Assembly (NCBI GenBank): GCA_027493935.1
Contig: JAOSJV010000011.1
Location: 776,589-840,588, forward strand
Direction: 5' to 3'
DNA: 64,000 nt
Source: Burkholderiales bacterium
Lineage (GTDB): Bacteria; Pseudomonadota; Gammaproteobacteria; Burkholderiales; SG8-39
Below are positions 1 to 8,063 of the stretch, piece after piece (position 1 is the first letter of the stretch; every line of letters begins with the position of its first letter). The position numbers and the translations under genes were made by a program. The notes under the pieces are model-generated. The model did no database searches, had not been told where the DNA came from, and saw only the letters and a program-made list of their open reading frames with translations.

Positions 1-317
1 AGCCCCCATTGGCGGGCGGCGTCGATCGACAGGCCGTATGCGACCGTCAGGGCGGGCAATCCCCACTGCGTCTTGGCCTGCTCGGCGCGCTCCCTGCCGT
101 CGGTGCTCGCGAGCACGACCGCGACGCCGCGCTTGGTGAATTCGTCGATCATGCCGTTCAGCTCGCTCGTGTACCTGCGGCACACCGGGCAGTGCAGCCC
201 GCGATAGAACACGATCATCGTGAAGCGCTCGGCCTGCTCGGCCGCGAGCGACCAGCGGCCGCCACCGACGGTTTCGAGGTCGAGCGCGGGCACGGGCTGG
301 CGGGGCTTGAGGTGCAT
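1..317 (-). CDS. Peroxiredoxin-like (AhpC/TSA, redoxin) protein, C-terminus beyond window edge
   Basis: The minus strand from an ATG at 315-317 reads MHLKPRQPVPALDLETVGGG and continues in frame to the window edge, about 105 residues. The thioredoxin-fold strand VIVFYRGLHCPVC is visible around residues 35-47; a CxxC in this position is typical of the peroxiredoxin-like AhpC/TSA branch, where the first Cys attacks a peroxide or disulfide substrate. The text after it (ELNGMIDEFTKRGVAVVLAS) fits the helix and strand that follow in redoxins. No stop is seen because the gene runs off the window. It lies 54 bp downstream of a TetR-type regulator on the same strand, and a palindromic operator candidate (337-350) sits 20 bp before the start. 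An oxidant or electrophile response is therefore likely. The exact substrate cannot be told. Confidence 0.82.
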   Translation of the reverse strand, partial: MHLKPRQPVPALDLETVGGGRWSLAAEQAERFTMIVFYRGLHCPVCRRYTSELNGMIDEFTKRGVAVVLASTDGRERAEQAKTQWGLPALTVAYGLSIDAARQWG

Positions 318-336
318 CGGGGAATTCCCTTCTTCC

Positions 337-350
337 GGACCAATCAGTCC
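337..350. promoter_or_regulatory. Candidate TetR-family operator upstream of the redoxin gene
   Basis: The site GGACCAATCAGTCC is an interrupted palindrome (GGAC-N6-GTCC) between the regulator stop and the redoxin start. On the coding strand it reads TTTGGACTGATTGGTCC. The same pattern recurs at 984-997 in front of the regulator gene, including the adjoining AAA. TetR operators of this general form (for example the NemR box) are established; binding here is inferred. Confidence 0.5.
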
Positions 351-370
351 AAATCAGGCGAAAAAAACCG

Positions 371-955
371 TCATCGATCGAGCGCGCGCAGCATCACGCG
401 CGCGATATCGTCCAGCACCGCGCGCTCCGGGCGCGCCTTGCCGACGAGGCGCAGACCCTGCATGCTCGCGGTGAAGAAGCGCGCGAGCGCGTCGACGTCC
501 GCGTCGGCCGCAATCTCGCCGCGCGCCTGCGCTCGCGCCAGCGCCGCGCGGAACGTCGCCTCGACGCGCTCGAGGCTGTGCCGCACGCGCGCGCTCACCT
601 CGCGGTCGTTGCGCGCGAGCTCGGCGGCTGAATTGCCGATCAGGCAGCCGCGGCGTCCCGGGCCCGCGACGATGTTGTCGATCACGCCGGCGAGCAACGC
701 GCCGATCGCCGCCTTGATCGGCAGCGGCCGCGCGAGCACCTCGTCGAGCCGCGCGGCGCCGGCGTCCTCGTAGCGCGCGAGCGCCTGAACGAACAGCCGA
801 TGCTTGTCGCCGAACGCGCCATACAGGCTGGAGCGGGCGAGCCCGGTGGCCTCGCACAGCTCCTCGAGCGACGTGGACTCGTAGCCCTTCGCCCAGAAGA
901 GCTGCATTGCGCGCTCGAGTGCGGTATCGAAATCGAATTCGCGCGGGCGGCCCAT
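371..955 (-). CDS. TetR/AcrR family transcriptional regulator
   Basis: A 194-residue protein starting MGRPREFDFDTALERAMQLF. The N-terminal helix-turn-helix is clear: the run FWAKGYESTSLEELCEATGL followed by ARSSLYGAFGDKHRLFVQAL (about residues 20-60) is the classic TetR DNA-binding domain. The remainder is the all-helical ligand-binding and dimerisation domain, with GRRGCLIGNSAAELA near residue 105, as in the TetR subgroup that often controls oxidoreductases or drug-response genes. I chose the ATG at 953-955 because the HTH begins right after it; the longer open frame upstream is low-complexity and overlaps a probable operator. The regulator precedes the redoxin gene on the same strand, and matching palindromes lie in front of each, suggesting autoregulation and control of the redoxin. 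Confidence 0.9.
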   Translation of the reverse strand: MGRPREFDFDTALERAMQLFWAKGYESTSLEELCEATGLARSSLYGAFGDKHRLFVQALARYEDAGAARLDEVLARPLPIKAAIGALLAGVIDNIVAGPGRRGCLIGNSAAELARNDREVSARVRHSLERVEATFRAALARAQARGEIAADADVDALARFFTASMQGLRLVGKARPERAVLDDIARVMLRALDR

Positions 956-983
956 CGCATCCAGCGGCAGATTCCTGAATTTC

Positions 984-997
984 GTACTATATAGTCC
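984..997. promoter_or_regulatory. Candidate autoregulatory TetR operator
   Basis: GTACTATATAGTCC contains the perfect palindrome ACTATATAGT (986-995) and is followed by AAA. It shares the frame GNAC-N6-GTCC-AAA with the site at 337-350. It lies 29 bp before the regulator start, where it could occlude the promoter. Binding is inferred from symmetry and repetition only. Confidence 0.5.
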
Positions 998-1223
998 AAA
1001 ACCGCCGCGCGCAAGCATCCGCGCCGGAGGCCTGAATCTGCTGGCGAGGCGCAGGCGTAGGAGCGGGATCGGGCCGCGCGGTGCGCGAGGGAAATCCGGC
1101 GAGAGAAGTTGTGTCCCCCGCTGAGAATTCCCGCATGCCGCGCGCGACTGCGCCATGGCGAGGTCTTGCGGAGGTCCCCTGGTCGGGTCCGCCGAGCCCG
1201 TCGTCGAACGATCGGAGCCCCCG

Positions 1224-2033
1224 ATGGCTGCACTGTTCGGATTCGCGGGCCGGGCGGTCGCGCGCTACCTGAGCCGGCCGGACCCGCGCTACGCACCGCT
1301 CGCGACCGCGCCGGCGGAGCTCCTGCGCGCGGTGCTCGAGCCGTGCGACGTGCTTCTCGTCGAAGGCAATACGCGGATCAGCACCGCGATCAAGTTCCTC
1401 ACGCAGTCGACTTGGTCGCACGCGGCGCTGTACCTCGGCGTCGGCCCGTTCGCCGGCCGCTTCGCCGGCGAGCCGGTGCTGATCGAGGCCGACCTGGTCG
1501 AGGGAATTCGGCTCGTGCCGCTTGCCGCGTACGCGGAGCTGCACACGCGCGCCTGCCGGCCGGTTGGGCTGCTTCCCGAGCACCAGCGCGCCATCGTCGC
1601 GGCCGCGCTCGAACGGCTCGGACACCGCTACGATCTCAAGAACGTCTTCGACCTCGCGCGCTATCTCCTGCCAACGCCGCCGGTTCCGGTGCGCTGGCGC
1701 CGCCGCCTGCTCGCGCTCGGCAGCGGCGAGCCCACCAAGGCGATCTGCTCGACGTTCATCGCGCAGCTCTTCCAGGGCGTCCGGTATCCGATCCTCCCGC
1801 GGGTGGAGCGCCGGCATTCGGGCGATGCGGACTGCAACACCTGCTACGACGAGGTGCTGCACATCCGCCACCACAGCCTGTTCGCACCGCGCGACTTCGA
1901 CATCTCGCCGTACTTCGCCGTGGTGAAGCCGGTCCTCGAGCACGGGTTCGATTACCGGCGCCTCGTGTGGGACGAGCATGGCGACGGATCGCATGCCGCG
2001 CCGCCGGACCCGTCGGACGCGGCGGCAGCCTGA
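1224..2033 (+). CDS. Papain-like NlpC/P60-superfamily (YiiX/YebB-type) cysteine hydrolase
   Basis: About 269 residues from the ATG at 1224 (MAALFGFAGR). The permuted papain-like core is recognisable. The N-terminal part has DVLLVEGNTRISTAIKFLTQ then TWSHAALYLG, with the likely catalytic His in SHAALYLG. The catalytic Cys probably lies in KAICSTFIAQLF near residue 180, preceded by an RYDLKNVFDL helix. Such proteins hydrolyse amide or thioester bonds in cell-wall or lipid-linked substrates; the substrate here is unknown. No signal peptide is obvious. An in-frame start 69 bp upstream (1155) exists, but the extra residues look like non-coding read-through, and a CGGAG precedes 1224. The 3' end overlaps the start region of the next gene, suggesting co-transcription. 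Confidence 0.7.
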   Translation: MAALFGFAGRAVARYLSRPDPRYAPLATAPAELLRAVLEPCDVLLVEGNTRISTAIKFLTQSTWSHAALYLGVGPFAGRFAGEPVLIEADLVEGIRLVPLAAYAELHTRACRPVGLLPEHQRAIVAAALERLGHRYDLKNVFDLARYLLPTPPVPVRWRRRLLALGSGEPTKAICSTFIAQLFQGVRYPILPRVERRHSGDADCNTCYDEVLHIRHHSLFAPRDFDISPYFAVVKPVLEHGFDYRRLVWDEHGDGSHAAPPDPSDAAAA

Positions 2034-4454
2034 GTCGGGCGCGGTCTCCCCGAACGCCTTCGGCTCGAGGCGGAGGCGCTCGTTGCGGGTCTGCGCCGCC
2101 GCTGTGCTGGGCATCGTATGCTTCGCCGCGGGCCGCGCGCCGCAAGCGAGCAGCGTGGTGCGCCTTGCCGAGATCGGGCCGTGGCCGACCGTATCCGGTT
2201 TGATCGGCTACGGCGACCGGCTCTGGCTCGTCAACAGCGTCCGTGCGTCCGATCACAACTCCGCGGACGTCTACAGCTACGACCCCCGGTCCGGGGCTGT
2301 CCGCTACGAGCGGCACCTTTTCAGCCAGGACGCAGGCCGGCCCACCGTGGCCGGGGGATCCTCTACTGGCCGTTCGAGGATCCCCGCTTCTCGGCCGGCC
2401 GCGGCGAGTACATGGCGACGAACGGCCGCGACTGGCAATGGCGTGAGCTCGCCGGCGAGGCGGTGCTGCACGTGCATGCGATGCTCGGCCGTGCCGAAGC
2501 GCTTTTCGCCGCGACCGGCGGGTTCGCCGCCGGGCTGCAGCGCTCCGACGACGGCGGGCGGAGCTGGCGCATCGTCTACACGCACCGCAGTCCCGCCGGT
2601 GTGCTCAGCCGCCTGCTGAGTCTGGGCACGCTGGGGAACGCGCTTTACGCGGGCCTCTATTCACCCGATGAGCCGGGTGTCAAGCTGCTTCGCCTGCGCG
2701 GCGGGACGCTCGTGCCCGTTTCGGGGTGGCCGAACGGCGAGAGCGCGGACGCACTGACCCCGTTCGGTGACTGGCTCTACGCCTTGCATTCAGGGTCGGA
2801 CGGACCGCGCATGTGGCGGAGCGACGGCGTGCGGTCCGAGCCCGTCGCCGCGCTCGCAGCAGTGCGGACGCAAGCGCTCGCGTCTGGCAGCGACGCGCTT
2901 TGGGCGGTGAGCGCGACGGACCGCGGCGGCGCGCTGTGGCGCAGCCGCGACGGCGTCGCATGGGAGCAGCTGCAGCGGTTCGACGGCGACATCCCGGTCG
3001 ATGTGGCGGTCCATGGCCGACACGTTTACGTCGGCGCGACCGGCGCCTCGGGGCGCGGCGCGCTTTACGGGCCGGCGGCGCCAGCGTCGCCCGAGCCTGC
3101 CCTCCCGCTGAAGCGGCTGGCGGCGCCGAAAGCCGGCAGCGACGCCACCCCTCTTCCGCGTTTGCTCGCGGCGCTCGACCGCGCGCTCGACGACGTGCCC
3201 GCCTTCGAGGCGCGCGGCGGCAGGCTCGTGGCGCTGCTCGACCCGATCGTCGCGCTCGGGTCGGCGCAGGCCGCGGAGGCCCTCGCGGCGCGCATCGGGT
3301 CGGTCCCTGCGACCGCGGCGACTTCGCGGTTCGCCGGGCGCGCCGTGTGCTCGAGGGGCAAGGTGGATTGGCTGCTTCTTCGCGCCATTGCGCAGATCGG
3401 GCGCGGCCGCGTTCCGGTCGATGCGCTGGGAAGACCGTGGAGCGCCCGCGCGCATCGCAGCGAAAAGTACGTCGAAGCGGTCGTCGGCGTCGCCTGGGCG
3501 CTCGGCGAGATCGGTCAGCGCGACGGTGCGACGATCGACGCCGTGCTTGCGCGGCTCGCGCAACCGGGGGATCCGCCGTGGCTAGCCGGCGACCTGATCG
3601 GCGCGTTGACCGTGCTCAGCGGCTGCCGCTTCGGGAATGACCTCCGTGCGTGGCGTCGCTGGCGCGCCGGGCGCGTTCCTTGTACGGCAGAGCTGCGCGC
3701 CGCGACGCCCGGACCGTCTGCCCTCTCCGATCTGGTTTCGATTCCGGGCGGGGCGTTCGAGATGGGCGATATCGCTGGCGAACCCGACGAGGCGCCGCGT
3801 GAAGCGCGCGTGGCTCCCTTTCGCTTGATGCGGCGCGAAGTGACCAACCGCGACTTCGCCGAGTTCATTGCGGCGACGGGATATATCACCGATCCGGAGC
3901 GCCGCGGTGCGGGGTTCGTCTGGACGGACACGTGGCGCGAGGTGCGCGGGGCCGAGTGGCGCCGCCCCGCCGGACCGGAGAGCTCGATCTCGGGCTTGGA
4001 TGACCACCCGGTGGTTCAGGTGAGCGCGCGCGACGCCGCGGCGTACTGCGCGTGGCGCGGCCTGCGGCTGCCCGCGGAGCATGAATGGGAGTTCGCCGCG
4101 CGCGGCCCCAGCGGGCGGCGCTATCCGTGGGGCGACGATCGGCCCGTCCAGCGCGGCGTTCCGCGCGCTAATTTCGGCGCTGATCGCTGTTGCGCGCCGG
4201 ATGCGTCGGACGGATATGCCCGGACCGCACCGGTGGGAACCTACCCAGAGGGCGCGTCGCCCTTTGGCGTGCTCGACCTGGCGGGTAACGTCTGGGAGTG
4301 GACCGCCAGTCCGTACCGGGCCGCAAGCGGCGATATTGCCCTGCGCGGCGGCGGGTGGGGAAACGACGCATACGGTTTGCGCGCGGCCTACCGGCACGGC
4401 AATCCACCCGACATCGGTCTGGACATGGTCGGATTCCGCTGTGCGGGCGACTGA
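1978..4454 (+). CDS. SUMF1/FGE-like protein with N-terminal propeller-like and helical-repeat regions (frameshift)
   Basis: The C-terminal ~250 residues (about 3720-4454) are a formylglycine-generating-enzyme/EgtB-like fold: VSIPGGAFEMGD, VQVSARDAAAYCAWRGLRLP, WEFAARG, YPWGDD, LAGNVWEWT and ALRGGGWGN. The active-site Cys pair of true FGE is not visible near that last motif, so sulfatase activation is not supported; NirV-type or EgtB-like relatives are closer. Upstream there are repeated blade-like segments (ALFAATGGFAAGL with SDDGGRSWRI; DALWAVSATDRGGALW with SRDGVAWEQL) suggesting a beta-propeller, then a helical stretch around 3150-3650. The N-terminus (CAAAVLGIVCFAAGRAPQAS) looks like a signal peptide or anchor. 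The frame changes at GGGGG 2353-2357: the upstream frame ends GRPTVAGG and the downstream frame resumes ILYWPFEDP, as if one G were missing. Starts at 1978 or at TTG near 2080 are both possible. Confidence 0.72.
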
Positions 4455-4595
4455 TCCGCCCGCCTGGCCGCACCCCCGACACCTGCATCCGAAGGACGAC
4501 GGCGACCGTAATGGTGCGAGTCGTCGCGCACGACGATCGGGCGGTCGTCGCCGGCGACGAGGCATGGTCCATCACATCCGACCAGGAGGAGACTC

Positions 4596-4844
4596 GTGAA
4601 ACGAATCAAACCCTTGCAAGCTGCCGTCGCCGGCGCCATGGCCCTTGGACTCGCGGGCCCGGTCATCGCCGCATGCAACCCCTGCGCGGCGAGGAAGAGG
4701 AACCCGTGCGCCGCGGCGAAGAAGAATCCGTGCGCCGCGGCCAATCCCTGCGCCGCGAAGAAGAACCCCTGCGCCGCGGCCAATCCCTGCGCCGCGAAGA
4801 AGAACCCCTGCGCCGCGAATCCCTGCGCTGCGAAGAAGAGGTAG
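4596..4844 (+). CDS. Secreted Cys-rich NPCAA-repeat peptide
   Basis: An 82-residue protein from GTG 4596 with an excellent AGGAGGA ribosome-binding site (4584-4590). Residues 1-25 form a signal peptide (MKRIKPLQAAVAGAMALGLA then GPVIAA). The mature part is almost entirely eight NPCAA units separated by KK, RKR or A spacers, with nine cysteines, many lysines and no aromatic residues. This is not a folded enzyme; thiol-dense low-complexity secreted peptides of this sort are plausible metal (copper) chelators or substrates of a modifying enzyme. The DNA is itself repetitive, with a ~39 bp unit repeated near 4740-4830. It lies between an FGE-like gene and a His-rich protein gene, followed by a cupredoxin-like gene. 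The function is not known to me. Confidence 0.85.
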   Translation: MKRIKPLQAAVAGAMALGLAGPVIAACNPCAARKRNPCAAAKKNPCAAANPCAAKKNPCAAANPCAAKKNPCAANPCAAKKR

Positions 4845-4923
4845 AGTGCATGCGGCGGCTGCCCGCGCGCGCGCGGGCAGCCGGTTTGGCCTGCCTTTCG
4901 TCGACGCATCGCGAGTGACGCGC

Positions 4924-5769
4924 ATGGGCCTTGGCGCCGAGCGGCGGACGCGTCCGTCCACCGAGCAGCATCTGACCTCCGAGCGGGCGGCAGGGGCGCC
5001 CGCCGCGCTGGCGCGCGACGGTCTTTCCCGCGCGCGGCTGGATGACATGGCCGCAGCGGGGCGGGAGATCACCGAATGCATGCACGTCCTCGAGAAGGCC
5101 GAGCTGAATCTGGTCGGCGAGGTGCTGCGCGGGCACGGCACGTTCTACGAGCACGAGCACTATCCGCCGCAGGACGTCTACGACCACGAAACGCACGCAC
5201 AGTACTATTACCACGCGCACCGCGGCCTCGCGGGCGAACACGGACACTTCCACACGTTTGTTCGCGCTGCTGGGATGCCGGAGGGCGTTGCGCCGGTTCC
5301 GTACGCGCACGCCGAAGCCTGGCCGCGGGGCGAGGAGGCGCTCGCGCACCTCGTCGGCATCTCGATGGACCCGTACGGACGGCCGGTGGGGCTCTTCACG
5401 GTGAACCGGTGGGTGACCGCCGACGCGTGGTACCCGGCGTCGGACGTGATCCGGATGCTCGATCGCTTCGCGATCGAGCACGCCTACCCGTCGTGGCCGG
5501 TCAACCGCTGGATCAGCGCCATGCTGCGGTTCTTCCGCCCGCAGATCGAGGTGCTGCTTCACGCGCGGGACGCTTCGGTCGCCGGCTGGGCCGCCGCGCA
5601 CCCCGGCGTCGACGTGTTCGAGGACCGCGCGCTCGAGGTGACGAGCGCCCTCGCCGTCACGCTCGAGGAGCAGTTCCGTGCGCTCGCCGCGGTTCGCGAG
5701 GAGGCGCCGTCGCCGGGGATGCGTGCGCCCGCTGCAATCATCATCCCCGATCCAGGAGACCACGAATGA
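4924..5769 (+). CDS. Uncharacterised His-rich protein (possibly DUF6969 family)
   Basis: About 281 residues from ATG 4924, with an alternative start at 5047 (MAAAGREITECMHVLEKAEL). The conspicuous part is residues ~75-115, where HEHYPPQDVYDHETHAQYYY runs into HAHRGLAGEHGHFHTF: ten or more histidines with several Asp, Glu and Tyr, resembling a metal-binding or catalytic site. The rest is soluble with no signal peptide or membrane segment (LVGISMDPYGRPVGLFTVNR, WVTADAWYPASDVIRML). I think this belongs to the uncharacterised DUF6969 family, but that is from memory. It follows the NPCAA peptide by 79 bp and its TGA overlaps the ATG of the cupredoxin-like gene (ATGA), so the two are translationally coupled. 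Metal delivery, or modification of the Cys-rich peptide, would fit the context; neither is shown. Confidence 0.75.
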   Translation: MGLGAERRTRPSTEQHLTSERAAGAPAALARDGLSRARLDDMAAAGREITECMHVLEKAELNLVGEVLRGHGTFYEHEHYPPQDVYDHETHAQYYYHAHRGLAGEHGHFHTFVRAAGMPEGVAPVPYAHAEAWPRGEEALAHLVGISMDPYGRPVGLFTVNRWVTADAWYPASDVIRMLDRFAIEHAYPSWPVNRWISAMLRFFRPQIEVLLHARDASVAGWAAAHPGVDVFEDRALEVTSALAVTLEEQFRALAAVREEAPSPGMRAPAAIIIPDPGDHE

Positions 5770-6230
5770 AACAAGCCCTCATCCCGCTGCTCGCATTCAA
5801 TGCGTTCGCCCTCGTCGCCGCGGGCGACGCGCCGGCGCAGCAGGCCAAGGTGATCGAGCTCACCCAGGTGCCGTGCCAGTTCATCGAGAGCGAGAACGGC
5901 GCGAATCACAATTTCAAGAGCGCCGCGAAGGCCGACTGCGAGGCGATCAACGCGAAGACCGGCGCCGAGCGATCGGCGAGCGCGAAGACGATCGAGCTCG
6001 AGCCCGGCAAGTACGTATTCCGCGTGACGAACCGCAACGTGCCCTACGAGCTCGGCTTCTGGCTGCGCGGCGACGGCCTGGCCGGACGGGTGACGCTGCC
6101 CAGCGTCTCGGGCGGCGGCCTGACGACCGGCAAGACGCAGGACTACGAGATCGAGCTCAAGCCGGGCAGCTACGTCTACTCGTGCCCGCTCAACCCCACG
6201 CCCGACTACAAGCTGGTGGTGAAGGGGTGA
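5766..6230 (+). CDS. Periplasmic cupredoxin-like protein
   Basis: A 154-residue secreted protein with an N-terminal signal peptide (MKQALIPLLAFNAFALVAAG, cleavage near APAQQA). The C-terminal half has cupredoxin beta-sandwich features: IELEPGKYVFRVTNRNVPYE, then ELKPGSYVYSCPLNPTPDYK, where the Cys in YSCPLN sits at the usual position of a copper-ligand Cys in a loop before the last strand. The full His/Cys/His/Met set is not evident: the expected downstream His and Met are absent, so a modified or Cys-based site is likely. Two further cysteines occur in QVPCQFIE and KADCEAI. The start is fixed by the ATGA overlap with the upstream His-rich gene. Copper binding is inferred from fold and context. 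Confidence 0.75.
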   Translation: MKQALIPLLAFNAFALVAAGDAPAQQAKVIELTQVPCQFIESENGANHNFKSAAKADCEAINAKTGAERSASAKTIELEPGKYVFRVTNRNVPYELGFWLRGDGLAGRVTLPSVSGGGLTTGKTQDYEIELKPGSYVYSCPLNPTPDYKLVVKG

Positions 6231-6234
6231 GGCC

Positions 6235-6717
6235 GTGCGGACGCCCATGGCTTTGACTCGCGCGGCGGCCCTCGCTGCCGCGGCACTCGCGCTCGCGGCC
6301 GCCGCCGATGCCCAGGGCGGCGGGGCACCCGATCCGGTCGTCGTCGCTTCACCGCACGCGTTTGACGCGCTCGTCGCGCGCGTCGAGCGGTCGATCGAGG
6401 CAAACAAGATGGGTCTCGTCGCGCAGGCGAGCGCGAGCCGCGGGGCCGCGGCGCGCGGCGTGAAGATCCGCGGCAACGCGGTGCTGATGGTGTTCCGGAA
6501 CGACTACGCCGTGCGCATGCTCGCAGCGAGCGTCCCGGCCGGCATCGAGGCGCCGCTACGGCTGTATGTCACCGAGGGCCCCGATGGTCGGGCAAGCGTG
6601 ACCTATCGCCGGCCGAGCGCGGTCTTCGCGCCGTACGGCAGCGCGGCGCTCGATGCGATGGCGCGCGAGCTCGATCCGGTCTTCGAAAAGATCGTGCGCG
6701 ACGCCGTCGCGCCGTAG
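6235..6717 (+). CDS. Periplasmic DUF302 domain protein
   Basis: About 160 residues. A signal peptide (TRAAALAAAALALAAAADAQ) is followed by a single DUF302 domain: AFDALVARVERSIEANKMGL, VLMVFRNDYAVRMLAAS, APLRLYVTEGPDGRASVTYR and a C-terminal helix. DUF302 proteins are small periplasmic alpha/beta proteins frequently near heme, thiosulfate-oxidation or YeeE genes; their role is unresolved. The start is either GTG 6235, 4 bp after the cupredoxin stop, or ATG 6247; the GTG is better spaced from AAGGGGTGAG. The next gene, 16 bp downstream, is a YeeE/YedE permease, which is a recurrent association of DUF302. Confidence 0.82.
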   Translation: MRTPMALTRAAALAAAALALAAAADAQGGGAPDPVVVASPHAFDALVARVERSIEANKMGLVAQASASRGAAARGVKIRGNAVLMVFRNDYAVRMLAASVPAGIEAPLRLYVTEGPDGRASVTYRRPSAVFAPYGSAALDAMARELDPVFEKIVRDAVAP

Positions 6718-6733
6718 CCGGCGTGCCTTCCCG

Positions 6734-7944
6734 ATGCCGAATGCGTCGGGCTCGGCGTCCAAGGGGCCGGTGGCGGCGCTGCGCAGACCGGCCGGCGCAA
6801 TTGTTGCGCGCCGGGTCGTGCCGGCTGCCCCCGCCCTCGCCGCCGGCGTAGCGCTCGCCACGCACCTCGCCGCAGCGGATGCGCGAATGGCCGCGCTCTT
6901 TGCGGTCGGGGTCGCGTGCGGCGTCACGCTCTACCACGCCGCATTCGGATTCACCACGGCGTATCGCCGCTTGCTCCTCGACCGCGAAGGCGCCGGCGTC
7001 CGCGCGCAGCTCCTCATGCTTGCGGCCGCGACACTGCTGTTCGCGCCGGTGCTCGCCGCCGGCGGCGCGTTCGGCGCGACGGCGACCGGCGCCTATGCAC
7101 CGGTCGGGCTGCAGGTCGCGATCGGCGCGTTCGCCTTCGGGGTGGGCATGCAGCTCGGCGGGGGTGCGGCTCGGGCACGCTCTACGCGGCGGGCGGGGGA
7201 AACGTGAAGATGCTCGCCACGCTCGCGGCCTTCTGCGCCGGCGGGTTCTGGGCGAGCTTTCACATGGATTGGTGGCAGCGCCTTCCTGGCGCGGGCGAGG
7301 TCGTCCTCGGCACGATGCTCGGTTGGCCGGCCGCGGTGCTGATTCAACTCGTCGTGCTGGCCATGCTGTACGTCGCGGTCCGCAAGTGGGAACGACCAAC
7401 CGCCCGCGATGCGGCGCCGACGGCGGGCTGGCACCGCGTCTTCGCCGGCCCCTGGCCGCTTCTCGCGGGTGCGCTGTTGCTCGCCGCGCTCAACCTCGCC
7501 ACGCTTCTTTTCGCGGGGCACCCGTGGTCGATCACCTGGGGGTTCACGCTGTGGGGCGCGAAGGCCGCCCGGTTCTTCGGCTGGTCGCCGGGCGATGAGG
7601 GGTTCTGGAGCGGGGCGTTCCAGCGCGCGGCGCTTGCGGCGCCCGTGACCCGAGACGTGACCTCCGTCATGAATATCGGCATCCTGCTCGGCGCTTTTCT
7701 CGCCGCCGGCCTCGCTGGGCGGTTTGCGCCCAGCCTGCGCGTGCCGGCGCGCCCGCTCGCGGGCGCCATCATCGGCGGGGTGCTGATGGGCTACGGCGCG
7801 CGCATCGCATTCGGCTGCAACATCGGCGCCTTCTTCTCCGGCGTCGCCTCGACCAGCCTGCATGGCTGGCTCTGGATCTTCGCCGCGCTGCCGGGCACCT
7901 GGCTGGGGACGCGGCTGCGACCGGCGTTCGGTCTCGGCCGCTAG
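6734..7944 (+). CDS. YeeE/YedE (TsuA-like) sulfur-compound transporter, frameshift
   Basis: An integral membrane protein of about 400 residues with around ten hydrophobic segments. The two family signatures are present: GMQLGGG followed, after the shift, by CGSGTLYAAGGGN, and near the C-terminus YGARIAFGCNIGAFFSGVAS with TSLHGWLW. In TsuA the conserved Cys residues relay thiosulfate through the pore by transient S-H-S hydrogen bonds; both Cys motifs are retained here. The frame changes at GGGGG 7160-7164; adding one G restores the invariant GGGCGSGTLY, so this is most likely a base-call error. ATG 6734 is the first plausible start after the DUF302 gene. It may import thiosulfate or another sulfur species for the Cys-rich locus upstream. 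Confidence 0.85.
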
Positions 7945-8063
7945 CCCGCGCGGTTCGGGGCGCGTCGCCCTGGGGCAGCCGCGCGCGCAGGGTGATCCTG
8001 CGCCGCCGCCCCGGCCGCGGACCTTCGCGGTACGCTCGGCGCTCCGGAACGGAGAAAGCAGTC

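Noticed and set aside
2341-2370. Programmed ribosomal frameshifting in the FGE-like gene
   Set aside because: The site is a plain GGGGG without a slippery heptamer, and the same kind of shift occurs in many unrelated genes here, so sequence error is simpler.
3720-4454. True sulfatase-activating formylglycine-generating enzyme
   Set aside because: The active-site Cys pair is not found and no sulfatase gene is in the window.
4663-5763. A minus-strand 366-residue frame opposite the NPCAA and His-rich genes
   Set aside because: No family resemblance, Arg/His-rich composition and no ribosome-binding site; it is the antisense of two supported genes.
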